Below, in pieces: positions 1 through 9,060 of a stretch of 64,000 nucleotides of DNA. Source of the DNA: Flavobacterium paronense (GTDB lineage Bacteria > Bacteroidota > Bacteroidia > Flavobacteriales > Flavobacteriaceae); the NCBI RefSeq assembly GCF_030409795.1, contig NZ_JAUFQN010000019.1, positions 2,790,001 to 2,854,000 on the forward strand. Reading direction: 5' to 3'. A program made the position numbers and the translations under genes. Every line of letters begins with the position of its first letter. The first letter of the stretch is position 1. Below the pieces are notes generated by a model, which was given only the letters and a program-made list of their open reading frames with translations, was not told where the DNA came from and made no database searches.

Positions 1-783
1 CGTTGGATTTCCTGGAACCTGAGTGGCGATTTCATTCAAGGCAACAATGATTTCAGCGGCTCCAACCATAGCGTCTTTCCGAATTGGCATTGGAACCGAA
101 CCTGCATGACCTGCCATTCCTTTTAGTTTGACTGTCCACCACAATGGTCCCGAAATTCCGGAAACTACGCCGATTGGTTTGTGCGCCAAATCCAAGACAG
201 GACCTTGTTCTATGTGCAATTCTAAAAAACAAAAAATGCTTCCAGGTTTATATTCTGATTCCTTGAATTTGCTAATATCGCAACCGAAATCTTTTAAAGC
301 TTGTTCACGTGTAATTCCGTCTTGGTCTTTTCGTTGCAATTCGCCTTCTTCGAGTTTGCCTAAGATTCCGCGTGAACCAAAAAGTCCTTTGTTAAAGCGC
401 CAGCCTTCTTCATCAGCAAAGGAAATGACTTCGATTGGTCTTTCCGGGACAACTCCGTTTTCGTGCAAAGTTCTAACAACTTCAATGGCGCATAAAACTC
501 CGGCAACACCATCAAACCGCCCGCCGTAAGGTTGAGAATCGAGATGTGAACCCATCATTAAAACGGGTAATTCAGGGTTTTTGCCTTCGAGTCTTCCGAT
601 AAGATTCCCGAAATTATCTATACGAACAGCCATTCCGGCTTCTTTAATCCAAGAACTAGCAATTTCGAAACCTTGTTTTTCTAACGCTGTATGCGCTGGA
701 CGACAGGTTCCGGTTTCGCCTATTTTGCCTATTTCAGACATGGCTTCAAAATAACTTTGAAGACGTGATGGGTTTATTTTCAT
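1..783 (-). CDS. M20-family N-carbamoyl-L-amino-acid / N-carbamoyl-beta-alanine hydrolase (3' end beyond window)
   Basis: The gene starts at the ATG at 783 on the minus strand and runs off the window edge, so 261 codons of a family that is usually about 410-430 residues long are visible. The product looks like a zinc-dependent amidohydrolase of the M20 carbamoylase/allantoate amidohydrolase group, which removes the carbamoyl group from N-carbamoyl amino acids. Visible metal-ligand motifs are GSHLDS (His80 and Asp82), GGRFDG, the Glu pair in ADEEGWRF near residue 125, and LELHIEQGP. It is the most downstream visible gene of the pyrimidine-catabolic set, so N-carbamoyl-beta-alanine is a likely substrate. 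Allantoate or other ureido compounds are alternatives. The family call is firm; the substrate is inferred from context. Confidence 0.85.
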   Translation of the reverse strand, partial: MKINPSRLQSYFEAMSEIGKIGETGTCRPAHTALEKQGFEIASSWIKEAGMAVRIDNFGNLIGRLEGKNPELPVLMMGSHLDSQPYGGRFDGVAGVLCAIEVVRTLHENGVVPERPIEVISFADEEGWRFNKGLFGSRGILGKLEEGELQRKDQDGITREQALKDFGCDISKFKESEYKPGSIFCFLELHIEQGPVLDLAHKPIGVVSGISGPLWWTVKLKGMAGHAGSVPMPIRKDAMVGAAEIIVALNEIATQVPGNPT

Positions 784-795
784 CTAATAATTTTT

Positions 796-826
796 TAAAC
801 CATTAAGAAATTAAGATAATTAAGTA
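796..826. repeat. AAACCATTAAG intergenic repeat, single-arm copy
   Basis: This copy carries the left arm AAACCATTAAGAAATTAAG followed by a second ATTAAG, but the matching right arm is missing. It belongs to the palindromic family seen in complete form at 24178-24268 and 62595-62660. It sits directly upstream of the M20 hydrolase start and next to the larger structured element at 831-955. Confidence 0.7.
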
Positions 827-830
827 GTGT

Positions 831-955
831 TTGCGTGAGGGATTGCAGCAAGTATCCTTTTTTGTTTAGATTCCTCCTCCGTCGGAATGACAAATGCTAT
901 AACAAAAAAGATACTGCGGAAAGCCCGACCCGCCTTTTCGGCGTGGGCACGCCCA
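831..955 (+). ncRNA. Multi-stem structured repeat element, Flavobacterium type (possibly Flavo-1-like)
   Basis: Three nested stems can be drawn on the plus strand. An outer stem pairs GCGTG (833-837) with CACGC (948-952). A long stem pairs 851-866 with 901-915, complete except for one bulged C. A third pairs CGCC (931-934) with GGCG (940-943). A smaller hairpin, ATTCC/GGAAT, lies inside the long loop. The layout GGGATTG...ATCC(T)n...(A)nGATA...GGAAAGCCCG resembles a multicopy intergenic element of flavobacterial genomes. I relate it tentatively to the Rfam Flavo-1 motif from memory. It lies in the 176-base gap between preA and the M20 hydrolase, in the opposite orientation to those genes. Confidence 0.5.
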
Positions 956-959
956 AAAA

Positions 960-2228
960 TTAATGGTCATTCAACGGACGCCCTTCTCTTTGCCAGTCTT
1001 TCCAGTTCACATATTCTGGTGCGACTCTGTGTTCTTCCATCGTGATGCAGGCGTCAACCGGGCAAACTAGTTTACACAAATTACAGCCTACACATTCTTC
1101 TTCTTTTACGGTGTAATTGTTATACGGATTACCTCTTTCAACATTAATCGATTGGTGTGAAGTGTCTTCGCAAGCGATATAACAAAGTCCGCAATGGATG
1201 CATTTGTCTTGGTCGATTTTGGCGATGTGATGATAGTTGATGTCTAAATCTTCCCAATGGGTTATTTTTTCTACTGATTTCCCGATGAAGTCGGTGGTTT
1301 TTTCGAAGCCTTTTTCGTCCATCCAGTTGTTTAGACCATCGCACATATCTTCGACGATTCGGAAACCGTGATTCATGGCTGCGGTACAAACTTGTACTGA
1401 AGTTGCTCCTAAAAGCATGAATTCGACAGCATCTTTCCAGGTACTAACGCCTCCAATTCCTGAAACAGGAACTCGCGAAGCAATTGGGTCTTGAGCGACA
1501 GTTGTCAGCATTTTTAAGGCGATTGGTTTTACGGCCGGACCGCAATAACCGCCAAAAACGCTTTTCCCTGCTACGTATGGATTTGGCACTAAAGTATCCA
1601 AATCAATTCCGGTTACACTTTGAATCGTGTTGATTAAACTCAACGCATTGGTTCCGCCTTCAACAGCTGCTCTTGCGGTTGGAACTACCGAATGTACATT
1701 TGGCGTAAGCTTAGTAATTACTGGGATTGTAGCTTTTTCCATTACCCATTCGACTACCATTTTGGCAATTTCCGGGTCTTGTCCAACGGCTGCTCCCATA
1801 CCTCTTTCGGTCATTCCGTGAGGACAGCCAAAGTTCAATTCGAATCCCATTGCTCCGGCATCTTCGGCTTTCATGATTAAATCGTGCCAAGATTTTCGGT
1901 CGTTATCTGCCATAAGCGAAACAATCATTGCTCTATCCGGGAACATTTTTACGACTTCGTAAATTTCTTTTAAATTGATTTCTAAAGGTCGGTCGCTGAT
2001 CAATTCGATATTATTGAAGCCCATCATTCGTTTTCCGCCATAATTGACAGAAGAATAACGCGAAGAAACGTTTTTGACTTGTGAGCCTAATGTTTTCCAT
2101 ACGACTCCGCCCCAACCTGCTTCAAAAGCACGGACAACATTGATTAATTTATCTGTTGGTGGCGCGCTGGCCAACCAAAAAGGATTGGGAGATTTTATAC
2201 CTAAAAAATCTGTTGATATATCTGCCAT
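960..2228 (-). CDS. preA: NAD-dependent dihydropyrimidine dehydrogenase subunit PreA
   Basis: This is the catalytic subunit that reduces uracil or thymine to the 5,6-dihydropyrimidine, the first step of reductive pyrimidine degradation. The 422-residue protein has an N-terminal FMN-binding TIM barrel of the dihydroorotate dehydrogenase type. The active-site loop GCPHGMTERGMG carries the catalytic Cys expected in the family. A C-terminal ferredoxin-like domain has two four-cysteine clusters, CIHCGLCYIAC and CVGCNLCKLVC, which should bind two [4Fe-4S] centres. It follows preT with a 4-base gap, so the two subunits are almost certainly co-translated. Length and motifs match bacterial PreA. Cytosolic. 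Confidence 0.95.
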   Translation of the reverse strand: MADISTDFLGIKSPNPFWLASAPPTDKLINVVRAFEAGWGGVVWKTLGSQVKNVSSRYSSVNYGGKRMMGFNNIELISDRPLEINLKEIYEVVKMFPDRAMIVSLMADNDRKSWHDLIMKAEDAGAMGFELNFGCPHGMTERGMGAAVGQDPEIAKMVVEWVMEKATIPVITKLTPNVHSVVPTARAAVEGGTNALSLINTIQSVTGIDLDTLVPNPYVAGKSVFGGYCGPAVKPIALKMLTTVAQDPIASRVPVSGIGGVSTWKDAVEFMLLGATSVQVCTAAMNHGFRIVEDMCDGLNNWMDEKGFEKTTDFIGKSVEKITHWEDLDINYHHIAKIDQDKCIHCGLCYIACEDTSHQSINVERGNPYNNYTVKEEECVGCNLCKLVCPVDACITMEEHRVAPEYVNWKDWQREGRPLNDH

Positions 2229-2232
2229 AATT

Positions 2233-3618
2233 TTAATTATTAAAAGTTGGTTTTAATTCGGATTCGATGATATAATCCGGACTGATAATGGTTTTTAGAA
2301 TTGCTGCTGCTCCATCTTTCCCGGCCTGAACAGCATCTACTACTTCTCTTCCACCGTTCACACAATCGCCTCCGGCAAAAACGTTGCTTAAATTTGTTTT
2401 TGATTTACCCTCAACCGCAACTTTTCCGTTGTTATTGTCAAGGTTTTCCTCGCTAACCATGCTAGCAAATGGCATTTGCCCAGCAGCTTTGATGACCATA
2501 TCTACATCGAGTGTAAAGGTTTTTCCTGTAGCAATTGGGCTTCTTCTACCACTAGCATCGGGTGCGCCCAATTCCATAATGTCGCAAACCAATTGGGAAA
2601 CGTTATCCCCATTACCGATGATTTCTTTTGGAGCGGCAAGCCAAATGATATTGCATCCATCAAGTTTCGCGATGTTTAATTCTTTTTCGGTACAAGGCAT
2701 TTCTTCCTGAGTTCGTCGGTAGACTAAATGCACTTCTGAAGCGCCTAATCTTTTGGCTTGTGTTGCAGCATCGATGGCTGTCATTCCCATTCCGATTACC
2801 GCTACTTTGTCCCCAACAGCTATTGTTGAAAGATCGTTATCTCTTAAATCATAAATGAATTTAATCGCATCGGTTACTCCAAATAAATCTTCACCGGGAA
2901 TATCTAACTGACGTGCCATTCCAACACCAAACGCCAAATAAACTGCGTCGTAATTTTGTTGCAATTTTTCAATGGTAATATCTTTTCCAAGCTCATGATT
3001 GTACTTGATTGAAATTCCTCCGATTGAAGTAATGTAATTTACCTCATCTTCACAGAACTCGGGTGTTACTTTATAGGCAGCAATTCCATATGTCATTAGT
3101 CCGCCGCCTTTGGCTTCTTTTTCGTAAATCGTTACATCAATACCTTCGCGGCTCAACGTATGTGCGCAACTTAATCCGGCCGGACCGGCACCAATAATAG
3201 CGACACGCTTCCCTTTGGATGGTTTACGTTCGAATAACTGCCATTGGTTTTTCATAGCCTTTTCTGTAGAATAGCGTTGTAAACGTGCTATATTAATTGG
3301 TTCTTCGTGCATCAAATTATAAACACAAGCTCCTTCGCATAATTTTTCTACCGGACACACTTTACTGCATCCTGCGCCCATAATATTGGAAGCAAAGATG
3401 GTATGTGCAGAACCTTTAAGGTTTTCTGTGGCAATTTGTTTAATGAATTTTGGTACATTGATAGATGTTGGACACGACTTCATACAAGGCGGATCGTAAC
3501 AAAACAAGCAACGATTTGCTTCTACCAAAGCTGCATCTGAAGTTTCAAATGGCGGATGAATATCGGCAAAGTTTTCCTGATATTCGGCTGTGGTTAATCG
3601 GTTATTTTTAATACTCAT
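2233..3618 (-). CDS. preT: NAD(P)-dependent dihydropyrimidine dehydrogenase subunit PreT
   Basis: This is the electron-transfer subunit that passes electrons from NAD(P)H through FAD and Fe-S centres to PreA. The 461-residue protein begins with a cysteine-rich GltD-like Fe-S domain (CLFCYDPPCMKSCP and GCSKVCPVEKLCEGAC). An FAD-binding Rossmann motif follows (AIIGAGPAGLSCA), then an NAD(P)H site (AVIGMGMTAIDAA) and a second FAD motif near the C-terminus (FAGGDCVNGG). It is the upstream partner of preA. It resembles the small subunit of glutamate synthase, but adjacency to preA and dihydropyrimidinase decides the call. Confidence 0.94.
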   Translation of the reverse strand: MSIKNNRLTTAEYQENFADIHPPFETSDAALVEANRCLFCYDPPCMKSCPTSINVPKFIKQIATENLKGSAHTIFASNIMGAGCSKVCPVEKLCEGACVYNLMHEEPINIARLQRYSTEKAMKNQWQLFERKPSKGKRVAIIGAGPAGLSCAHTLSREGIDVTIYEKEAKGGGLMTYGIAAYKVTPEFCEDEVNYITSIGGISIKYNHELGKDITIEKLQQNYDAVYLAFGVGMARQLDIPGEDLFGVTDAIKFIYDLRDNDLSTIAVGDKVAVIGMGMTAIDAATQAKRLGASEVHLVYRRTQEEMPCTEKELNIAKLDGCNIIWLAAPKEIIGNGDNVSQLVCDIMELGAPDASGRRSPIATGKTFTLDVDMVIKAAGQMPFASMVSEENLDNNNGKVAVEGKSKTNLSNVFAGGDCVNGGREVVDAVQAGKDGAAAILKTIISPDYIIESELKPTFNN

Positions 3619-3679
3619 ATTTTGGTTGGTTTTGGTCTTATTTTAAATTTTGAATTATAAATTTTAAATTATTGATGTT

Positions 3680-4546
3680 CTATGGAGCAGTAATTTCGCC
3701 ATAGGTCTCAGGTCTTCTGTCTCTGTAGAATTGCCATTTGCCTCTGATTTGTTCTATTAAATCCAAATCGAATTCGGCAACTAAAAGTTCATCTTTATCT
3801 TCGGAAGCGCAAGCGAAAATTTCACCAAGCGGATTTACGAAATAAGACGTTCCGTAAAAAAATCCAAGGTTCCATGGTTTTTCAATTCCGACACGGTTGA
3901 TGCAACCCATAAAATAGCCATTAGCGACTGCATGTGCAGGTTGTTCGAGTTTCCATAAATTTTGAGATTGTCCTACAGTTGTGGCTGACGGATTGTAAAC
4001 GATTTCAGCTCCGTTCAATCCAAGGCATCTTGCACCGTCCGGAAAATGTCTGTCATAGCAGATATAAACTCCAACTTTGGCGTATTTGGTTTGGAAAACA
4101 GGATAGCCTAAATTTCCGGGTTTGAAGAAGAATTTCTCCCAAAAACCACCTGTTTGTGGAATGTGATTTTTACGGTATTTACCTAGATAACTTCCGTCAG
4201 CATCGATTACTGCAGCGGTATTATATAAAACGCCTGCTTGGTCTTTTTCATATACCGGAACGATGATAACCATGTCGTATTTTTTAGCATAAACCTGCAT
4301 TCTTTCTGTGGTTGGACCTGGAACACTTTCTGCGGAAGCATACCATGCACTGTCTTGTCCCGGACAGAAATAGGGCGTATTGAAAATTTCCTGAAAACAT
4401 AATATCTGAACGCCTTGTCTTCCTGCTTCTTCAATATAGGGAATGTGCTTTTGAACCATCGCTTCCATGATTTCGGGAATGGTTCCTTCGCCTTCTGTTT
4501 TGGCTAAACTCAATTGGATTAGACCTGATTTTACTATTCTTGCCAT
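3680..4546 (-). CDS. Nitrilase-superfamily carbon-nitrogen hydrolase, probable beta-ureidopropionase
   Basis: The 288-residue protein shows the nitrilase-fold catalytic triad: Glu in CFQEIFNTPYF, Lys in KYRKNHIPQ, and the nucleophilic Cys in VYICYDRHFPDG. It lies between preT and the dihydropyrimidinase gene, so its likely reaction is hydrolysis of N-carbamoyl-beta-alanine (or N-carbamoyl-beta-aminoisobutyrate) to the beta-amino acid, CO2 and ammonia. By sequence alone an N-carbamoylputrescine amidohydrolase or N-carbamoyl-D-amino acid hydrolase cannot be excluded. It is shorter than the eukaryotic beta-ureidopropionases. The M20 hydrolase at the window edge could do the same step with an unrelated fold. 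Confidence 0.85.
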   Translation of the reverse strand: MARIVKSGLIQLSLAKTEGEGTIPEIMEAMVQKHIPYIEEAGRQGVQILCFQEIFNTPYFCPGQDSAWYASAESVPGPTTERMQVYAKKYDMVIIVPVYEKDQAGVLYNTAAVIDADGSYLGKYRKNHIPQTGGFWEKFFFKPGNLGYPVFQTKYAKVGVYICYDRHFPDGARCLGLNGAEIVYNPSATTVGQSQNLWKLEQPAHAVANGYFMGCINRVGIEKPWNLGFFYGTSYFVNPLGEIFACASEDKDELLVAEFDLDLIEQIRGKWQFYRDRRPETYGEITAP

Positions 4547-4558
4547 TTATTTTATTTT

Positions 4559-4591
4559 TAAACCATTAAGAAATTAAGGCTCATTAAGATT
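4559..4591. repeat. AAACCATTAAG intergenic repeat, single-arm copy
   Basis: The sequence AAACCATTAAGAAATTAAG, followed by CTCATTAAG, lies in the 84-base gap between the dihydropyrimidinase stop and the nitrilase-family start. Only one arm of the family palindrome is clear here, with a weak self-complementary tail. Confidence 0.65.
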
Positions 4592-4630
4592 TTTAAAATT
4601 GCTTTTTGACATTGATATTGTCATTGACAT

Positions 4631-6013
4631 TTATATTTTTCCGTCTACTTTATTTCGTTTTACAAATTGGCCGTAGCCTTTTTGCACTTTACATTCGTTA
4701 TTGTCAATTACTACTTTACCGCGAAGTAAAACCGTTTTTACTTTTCCGGTAAGTTCCCATCCTTCGTAACCGCTGTAATCTACATTCATGTGATGGGTTT
4801 TTGCTGAAAGTGTATGCTTTTCATTGGCATCAAACAATACAATATCGGCATCGCTTCCAATAGCAATCGTCCCTTTTTTCGGGAACATTCCAAAGATTTT
4901 TGCGGCATTTGTAGATGCTACCTCGACGTATTTATTCAATGTGATTCTTCCTTTGTTTACTCCTTCACTGAAGAGTAATTCCATACGGTTTTCAATTGCA
5001 GGATGTCCATTTGGAATTTTTGAGAAATCATCCTTGCCCATCAGTTTTTGTTCCCACATAAACGGACAGTGGTCGGTGGCCACTACGTTTACCAATCCTT
5101 GATTTAATCCGGCCCAAAGTGTTTCCTGATCTTTCTTTTCACGCAATGGCGGACTCATTACCCATTTGGCTCCTTCGAAATTTTGCTCATACAGACTCGC
5201 ATCCAAAATCAGATATTGAATACAGGTTTCTACAAATACATGTTGGTTTCTTCGGGTAGCAAAACGCACTGCGTTTAATGCGCCTTCACAGGTTAAATGA
5301 ACAATATAGCCAGGGCAACCGGTATAGTCGGCCATATCGGCAAAACGACTGCTGGCTTCAGCTTCGGTAACTTCGGGTTGTGATAGGTAATGATATAGTG
5401 GTGCTAACTTGCCTTCCGATTTATGTTTGGCAATTAAAAAATCAATCATATCACCATTGGTGGCATGGACATTAATTAAGCCTCCGTGTTTTTTCACTTC
5501 CTGCATTAATCCAATCATTTGACGGTCGTCAATCATCAGAGCACCTTTATAGGCCATAAAAGTTTTGAAGGAAGTAATGCCTTCAACTTCTATAAAATGC
5601 TGGATTTCCTTTTTGGTTTCGTCATTAAAATCGGTTACAGCCATATGGAAACTATAATCTCCCACGGCATTATTATCGCTTCTTCCTTTCCATTCCTGTA
5701 GGGCGGATTGCAGACTTTTACCTTGTGTTTGCAGGATAAAATCAATAACCGTTGTTGTTCCGCCGTAAAGTGCAGCTCGCGTTCCTGTTTCGTAATTATC
5801 GCTGGAATAAGTTCCCATAAAAGGCATATCTAAATGCACATGAGGGTCAATTCCGCCGGGCATAACTAACTTTCCTGAAGCATCAATAACTTCATCAGCT
5901 TGAACATTTAAGTTTTTACCGATAGCCGAAATCGTTTCGCCTTCGATAAAAATATCCGCTACATAATCATCTGTAGCGGTTATAATTCTTCCGTTTTTTA
6001 TTAAAATACTCAT
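4631..6013 (-). CDS. hydA: Dihydropyrimidinase
   Basis: This cytosolic enzyme hydrolyses dihydrouracil or dihydrothymine to the N-carbamoyl-beta-amino acid. The 460-residue length is normal for the D-hydantoinase/dihydropyrimidinase branch of the cyclic amidohydrolases. Metal-site motifs are GGIDPHVHLDMPF (HxH), the probable carboxylated Lys in SFKTFMAYKG, His in NVHATNGD and IVHLTCEG, and the catalytic Asp in VVATDHCPF. The N-terminal beta-sandwich (MSILIKNGRIITATDD) is intact. The neighbours supply the steps before (PreTA) and after (carbamoyl hydrolases), which strongly favours dihydropyrimidinase over hydantoinase. Confidence 0.93.
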   Translation of the reverse strand: MSILIKNGRIITATDDYVADIFIEGETISAIGKNLNVQADEVIDASGKLVMPGGIDPHVHLDMPFMGTYSSDNYETGTRAALYGGTTTVIDFILQTQGKSLQSALQEWKGRSDNNAVGDYSFHMAVTDFNDETKKEIQHFIEVEGITSFKTFMAYKGALMIDDRQMIGLMQEVKKHGGLINVHATNGDMIDFLIAKHKSEGKLAPLYHYLSQPEVTEAEASSRFADMADYTGCPGYIVHLTCEGALNAVRFATRRNQHVFVETCIQYLILDASLYEQNFEGAKWVMSPPLREKKDQETLWAGLNQGLVNVVATDHCPFMWEQKLMGKDDFSKIPNGHPAIENRMELLFSEGVNKGRITLNKYVEVASTNAAKIFGMFPKKGTIAIGSDADIVLFDANEKHTLSAKTHHMNVDYSGYEGWELTGKVKTVLLRGKVVIDNNECKVQKGYGQFVKRNKVDGKI

Positions 6014-6036
6014 CTTTTAAAAATTAATTAAAATTC

Positions 6037-6103
6037 AAACCATTAAGAAATTAAGGTTCATTAAGAAAGATACAAATCTTAATTTTCTTAATACCTTAAT
6101 GGT
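6037..6103. repeat. AAACCATTAAG palindromic intergenic repeat
   Basis: The left arm AAACCATTAAGAAATTAAGG (6037-6056) faces a right arm CTTAATACCTTAATGGT (about 6088-6104), giving an imperfect hairpin with a second ATTAAG/CTTAAT pair inside. It fills most of the 104-base gap between the NCS1 permease and the dihydropyrimidinase gene, both on the minus strand, so it would be part of any polycistronic mRNA. Confidence 0.8.
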
Positions 6104-6117
6104 AAAAAATTAGGTTT

Positions 6118-7557
6118 TCAATGTTTCTTTTTCATTGTAATCCAATAAACAAAACCGCTTAAGGCAAAGCCAACAAACCAAGCATAACTGTATAATCCGA
6201 TTATCCAATTTGGAAATAGGTCTGCCGGAAATACTTTTATCGTGGTAAAAAAACCGGGGACATTTGGTGCGATTCCAATTAACAATGCAATAATGGCATT
6301 GAAATTAAATCCTTTTGAGAACCCATAAATTCCTTTGGCACTGTATAAGTCTTTAACAACCAACGTTTGTTTTCTGATAAAATAATAATCGACTATCATG
6401 ATTCCTCCTACTGGTCCAAGCAAACTTGAATAACCAACGAGCCAAGTAAAAATATAACCTGTTGGGTCGGCAATTAGTTTCCATGGAAATATTAGGATGC
6501 CGATAACTCCTGTGATATAACCGCCTTTTCTGAAATCTATTTTAGATGGAGCCAGATGGGCAAAGTCATTCGCGGGACTTACAATATTTGCTGCAATGTT
6601 AGTCGCCAGTGTTGAAATCGCCACCGCAGTCATCGCAATGCTTACCAATAATTTACTATCAAATTTTCCGGCTAAAACAACCGGATCCCAAATCATAGTT
6701 CCGAAAACAATTGTAGTTGCAGAAGTTACCACAACTCCAATAAAAGCAAACAAAGTCATTGAAGTTGGCAAGCCATAAATCTGTCCTTTTATTTGTGCAC
6801 TTTGTGAGGTCGCATATCTTGTAAAATCGGGAATATTAAGCGAAAGTGTTGCCCAAAATCCAACCATTCCGGTCAATGCAGGGAAAAAGAAATGGAAGAA
6901 ATCACTAGTGTTTTTGAATTTCGATGGTGTGGCTAATATTGGTCCCAAACCATGAGCTGCGCTCAATGCCCAGAATAATAATGCCAATGCTGCAACCGGT
7001 AAAAAAATCGCTTTGAAAGCCAATAGTTTTCGGATGCTTTCCACACCTAAATACACTACATACATATTCAACAACCAAAACAGAATGAAACAAATTGCCG
7101 GTCCGGTTTGTAATCCGAAGGAATCCGGGAAAATTTGTGGTAACGTTTCCAAAGATGGAATCCATAAACGCGCCATTTGAAAGATGGCAAATCCGCCAAT
7201 CCAGGTTTGAATTCCGAACCAACCACAAGCTACGATTGCTCTGAGCATCGCCGGAATATTGGCACCCACAGTCCCGAAACTTGCTCTTGCAAAAACTGGA
7301 AACGGGATTCCGTATTTGGCTCCGGCATGACCGTTTAGAATCATTGGAATTAAAACAACTGTGTTTCCTAAAAATATGGTTAGTATTGCCTGCCACCAAT
7401 TCATTCCGCCTTCTATCAATGAACTCGAAAGCATGTACGTTGGAATACAAAGGCTCATGCTTATCCAAAGTGCTGCATAATTCCAAGTTGTCCAAGTTCG
7501 TTTTTCAGCCGAAATTGGGGCCAAGTCTTCGCTATACAAAGAAGAATTTGAATTCAT
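6118..7557 (-). CDS. NCS1-family nucleobase:cation symporter
   Basis: The 479-residue protein is strongly hydrophobic with about twelve predicted membrane segments, and opens with the NCS1 signature region (NYAALWISMSLCIPTYML, ISMSLCIPTY near residue 35). It probably imports uracil, thymine, dihydropyrimidine, hydantoin or allantoin with Na+ or H+ across the inner membrane. The surrounding reductive pyrimidine pathway makes a pyrimidine base the most likely cargo. Sequence reading alone cannot separate uracil from hydantoin or allantoin transporters. It sits between the aminotransferase and dihydropyrimidinase genes, with repeat palindromes on both sides. Confidence 0.88.
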   Translation of the reverse strand: MNSNSSLYSEDLAPISAEKRTWTTWNYAALWISMSLCIPTYMLSSSLIEGGMNWWQAILTIFLGNTVVLIPMILNGHAGAKYGIPFPVFARASFGTVGANIPAMLRAIVACGWFGIQTWIGGFAIFQMARLWIPSLETLPQIFPDSFGLQTGPAICFILFWLLNMYVVYLGVESIRKLLAFKAIFLPVAALALLFWALSAAHGLGPILATPSKFKNTSDFFHFFFPALTGMVGFWATLSLNIPDFTRYATSQSAQIKGQIYGLPTSMTLFAFIGVVVTSATTIVFGTMIWDPVVLAGKFDSKLLVSIAMTAVAISTLATNIAANIVSPANDFAHLAPSKIDFRKGGYITGVIGILIFPWKLIADPTGYIFTWLVGYSSLLGPVGGIMIVDYYFIRKQTLVVKDLYSAKGIYGFSKGFNFNAIIALLIGIAPNVPGFFTTIKVFPADLFPNWIIGLYSYAWFVGFALSGFVYWITMKKKH

Positions 7558-7593
7558 TGGTTTTTGGTTATTTGTAAAACAGTTGATATATTT

Positions 7594-7660
7594 AAACCAT
7601 TAAGGCATTAAGAATAGTAAGCACTATTTGACTTAATGAATCTTAATTTCTTAATGTTTA
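7594..7660. repeat. AAACCATTAAG palindromic intergenic repeat
   Basis: The left arm AAACCATTAAGGCATTAAG (7594-7612) faces the right arm CTTAATTTCTTAATGTTTA (7642-7660). The arms can form a hairpin with a few mismatches, and an inner ACTTAATGAATCTTAAT tract adds further pairing. It occupies the 107-base gap between the aminotransferase and permease genes. Confidence 0.75.
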
Positions 7661-7664
7661 ATTT

Positions 7665-9017
7665 TTACACTAAAGCTTCGTCAGCAATTTTTAAAGCTTC
7701 GCTGATTATGGCTAATCCTTCGTCTATTTGATCTTTGGTTACACACAATGGCGGAGCGATAAAAATATAACCCCAACGCACGAAAGTGTATAATCCTAAT
7801 TCGCGAACTTTTGCCGCAATCTGATTCGTTACTTTTAAATCATCTCCGGCAGCATTATAAGGTGCAATTAATTCACCTGTTGCTTTGTTTTTTAAAATGT
7901 CTAAACAACCTAAAAGTCCAGTATTTCTGAATGCTCCCATGCTTGGATGTTGACTTCTCATTTCTTCAATTCTTGATTCGAGATAAGCACTCATTTCACG
8001 AGTGTTTTCAATCAGTTTATCACTTTCGTAGATGTTGATTACTGCTAAAGCTGCAGCTAATGAAACTGGATGACCATTATAGGTTAACCCAATCATCATT
8101 GGCGTATTTTCATATTTCTCGGCAATTTTATCTGAAACCATCAGACATCCTAAAGGTAAATAAGAAGACGTTAATCCTTTTGCCATGCAAATCATATCAG
8201 GAACTATGTCGTGATTTTCGAAACCGAACCATTTTCCGGTGCGGCCAAAACCGCTCATTACCTCATCGGCTACGAATAAGATTCCGTATTTTTCGCAAAG
8301 CGCTTTTACGCCTTTTAAATAGCCTTTTGGATAATGTAGGCAACCTGAAGAACCGCTTTCGCCTTCAAAAATGAAAGCCGCAATATTAGTTTTGCCTTCG
8401 AGATGGATTACTCTTTCGACATATTCTAAACTTAAACTCAACTTTGTAGCATTGTCTAAATCTTTCATTCCGAAGAAATAGTATGGATCATCTAAATGGA
8501 CTGCATTTGGCATTTGTTGGGAATCGTTTGCTAGTTTTCTTGGGTCGCCACCAACGGTCATTCCGCCGATAGAACCTCCGTGAAATGCTCTGTATCTTCC
8601 GATAATTTTGTGTCTTCCTGTGTACAATCTTGCCAACTTAATAGCATTATCAATAGAGGAAGTTCCGCACAACGTGTAGAATGCTTTATTTAAATCGCCC
8701 GGACAGATTTCGGCTAATTTTTTAGATAACTTAGCTCTGACTTCTGTCGTGCAGGATGGCGTTACAAAACTAACTTTTTGCATTTGTTCAACTACAGCAT
8801 CCGTCACTCGTTGATCACCGTGACCAATATTTACTGACATTAAGCCCGAAGAAAAATCGATTATTCTGTTGCCATCGTAATCGTATAAATAAACGCCTTC
8901 TGCTCTTTCTATTGCAATTGGATTCACAGCCGCTTGAGCTGACCATGAAAACAAACTGTATTTTTTGCTGTCGTTGATGATTTCTTCTTTCGTCATCTCT
9001 TGTTCTTTTGTAATCAT
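7665..9017 (-). CDS. Class III aminotransferase, probable beta-alanine (omega-amino acid) transaminase
   Basis: The 450-residue fold-type I PLP enzyme has the class III signature around FVADEVMSGFGRTG and the PLP-binding Lys in CMAKGLTSSYLPLG. In this cluster it should transfer the amino group of beta-alanine or beta-aminoisobutyrate to pyruvate or 2-oxoglutarate, giving malonate semialdehyde or methylmalonate semialdehyde for the next enzyme. A second in-frame ATG lies seven codons downstream (8996) and cannot be excluded as the true start. Class III enzymes are broad, so the substrate comes from gene context. Confidence 0.87.
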   Translation of the reverse strand: MITKEQEMTKEEIINDSKKYSLFSWSAQAAVNPIAIERAEGVYLYDYDGNRIIDFSSGLMSVNIGHGDQRVTDAVVEQMQKVSFVTPSCTTEVRAKLSKKLAEICPGDLNKAFYTLCGTSSIDNAIKLARLYTGRHKIIGRYRAFHGGSIGGMTVGGDPRKLANDSQQMPNAVHLDDPYYFFGMKDLDNATKLSLSLEYVERVIHLEGKTNIAAFIFEGESGSSGCLHYPKGYLKGVKALCEKYGILFVADEVMSGFGRTGKWFGFENHDIVPDMICMAKGLTSSYLPLGCLMVSDKIAEKYENTPMMIGLTYNGHPVSLAAALAVINIYESDKLIENTREMSAYLESRIEEMRSQHPSMGAFRNTGLLGCLDILKNKATGELIAPYNAAGDDLKVTNQIAAKVRELGLYTFVRWGYIFIAPPLCVTKDQIDEGLAIISEALKIADEALV

Positions 9018-9060
9018 TTTTTATTTTTTTATCGTGAATCACTTTCATTTCAACTATAAG

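Noticed and set aside
128..529. Long open frame on the plus strand opposite the M20 hydrolase
   Set aside because: It is antisense to a gene with clear catalytic motifs, and its composition (Ser/Pro/Lys-rich, no domain) is that of a shadow frame.
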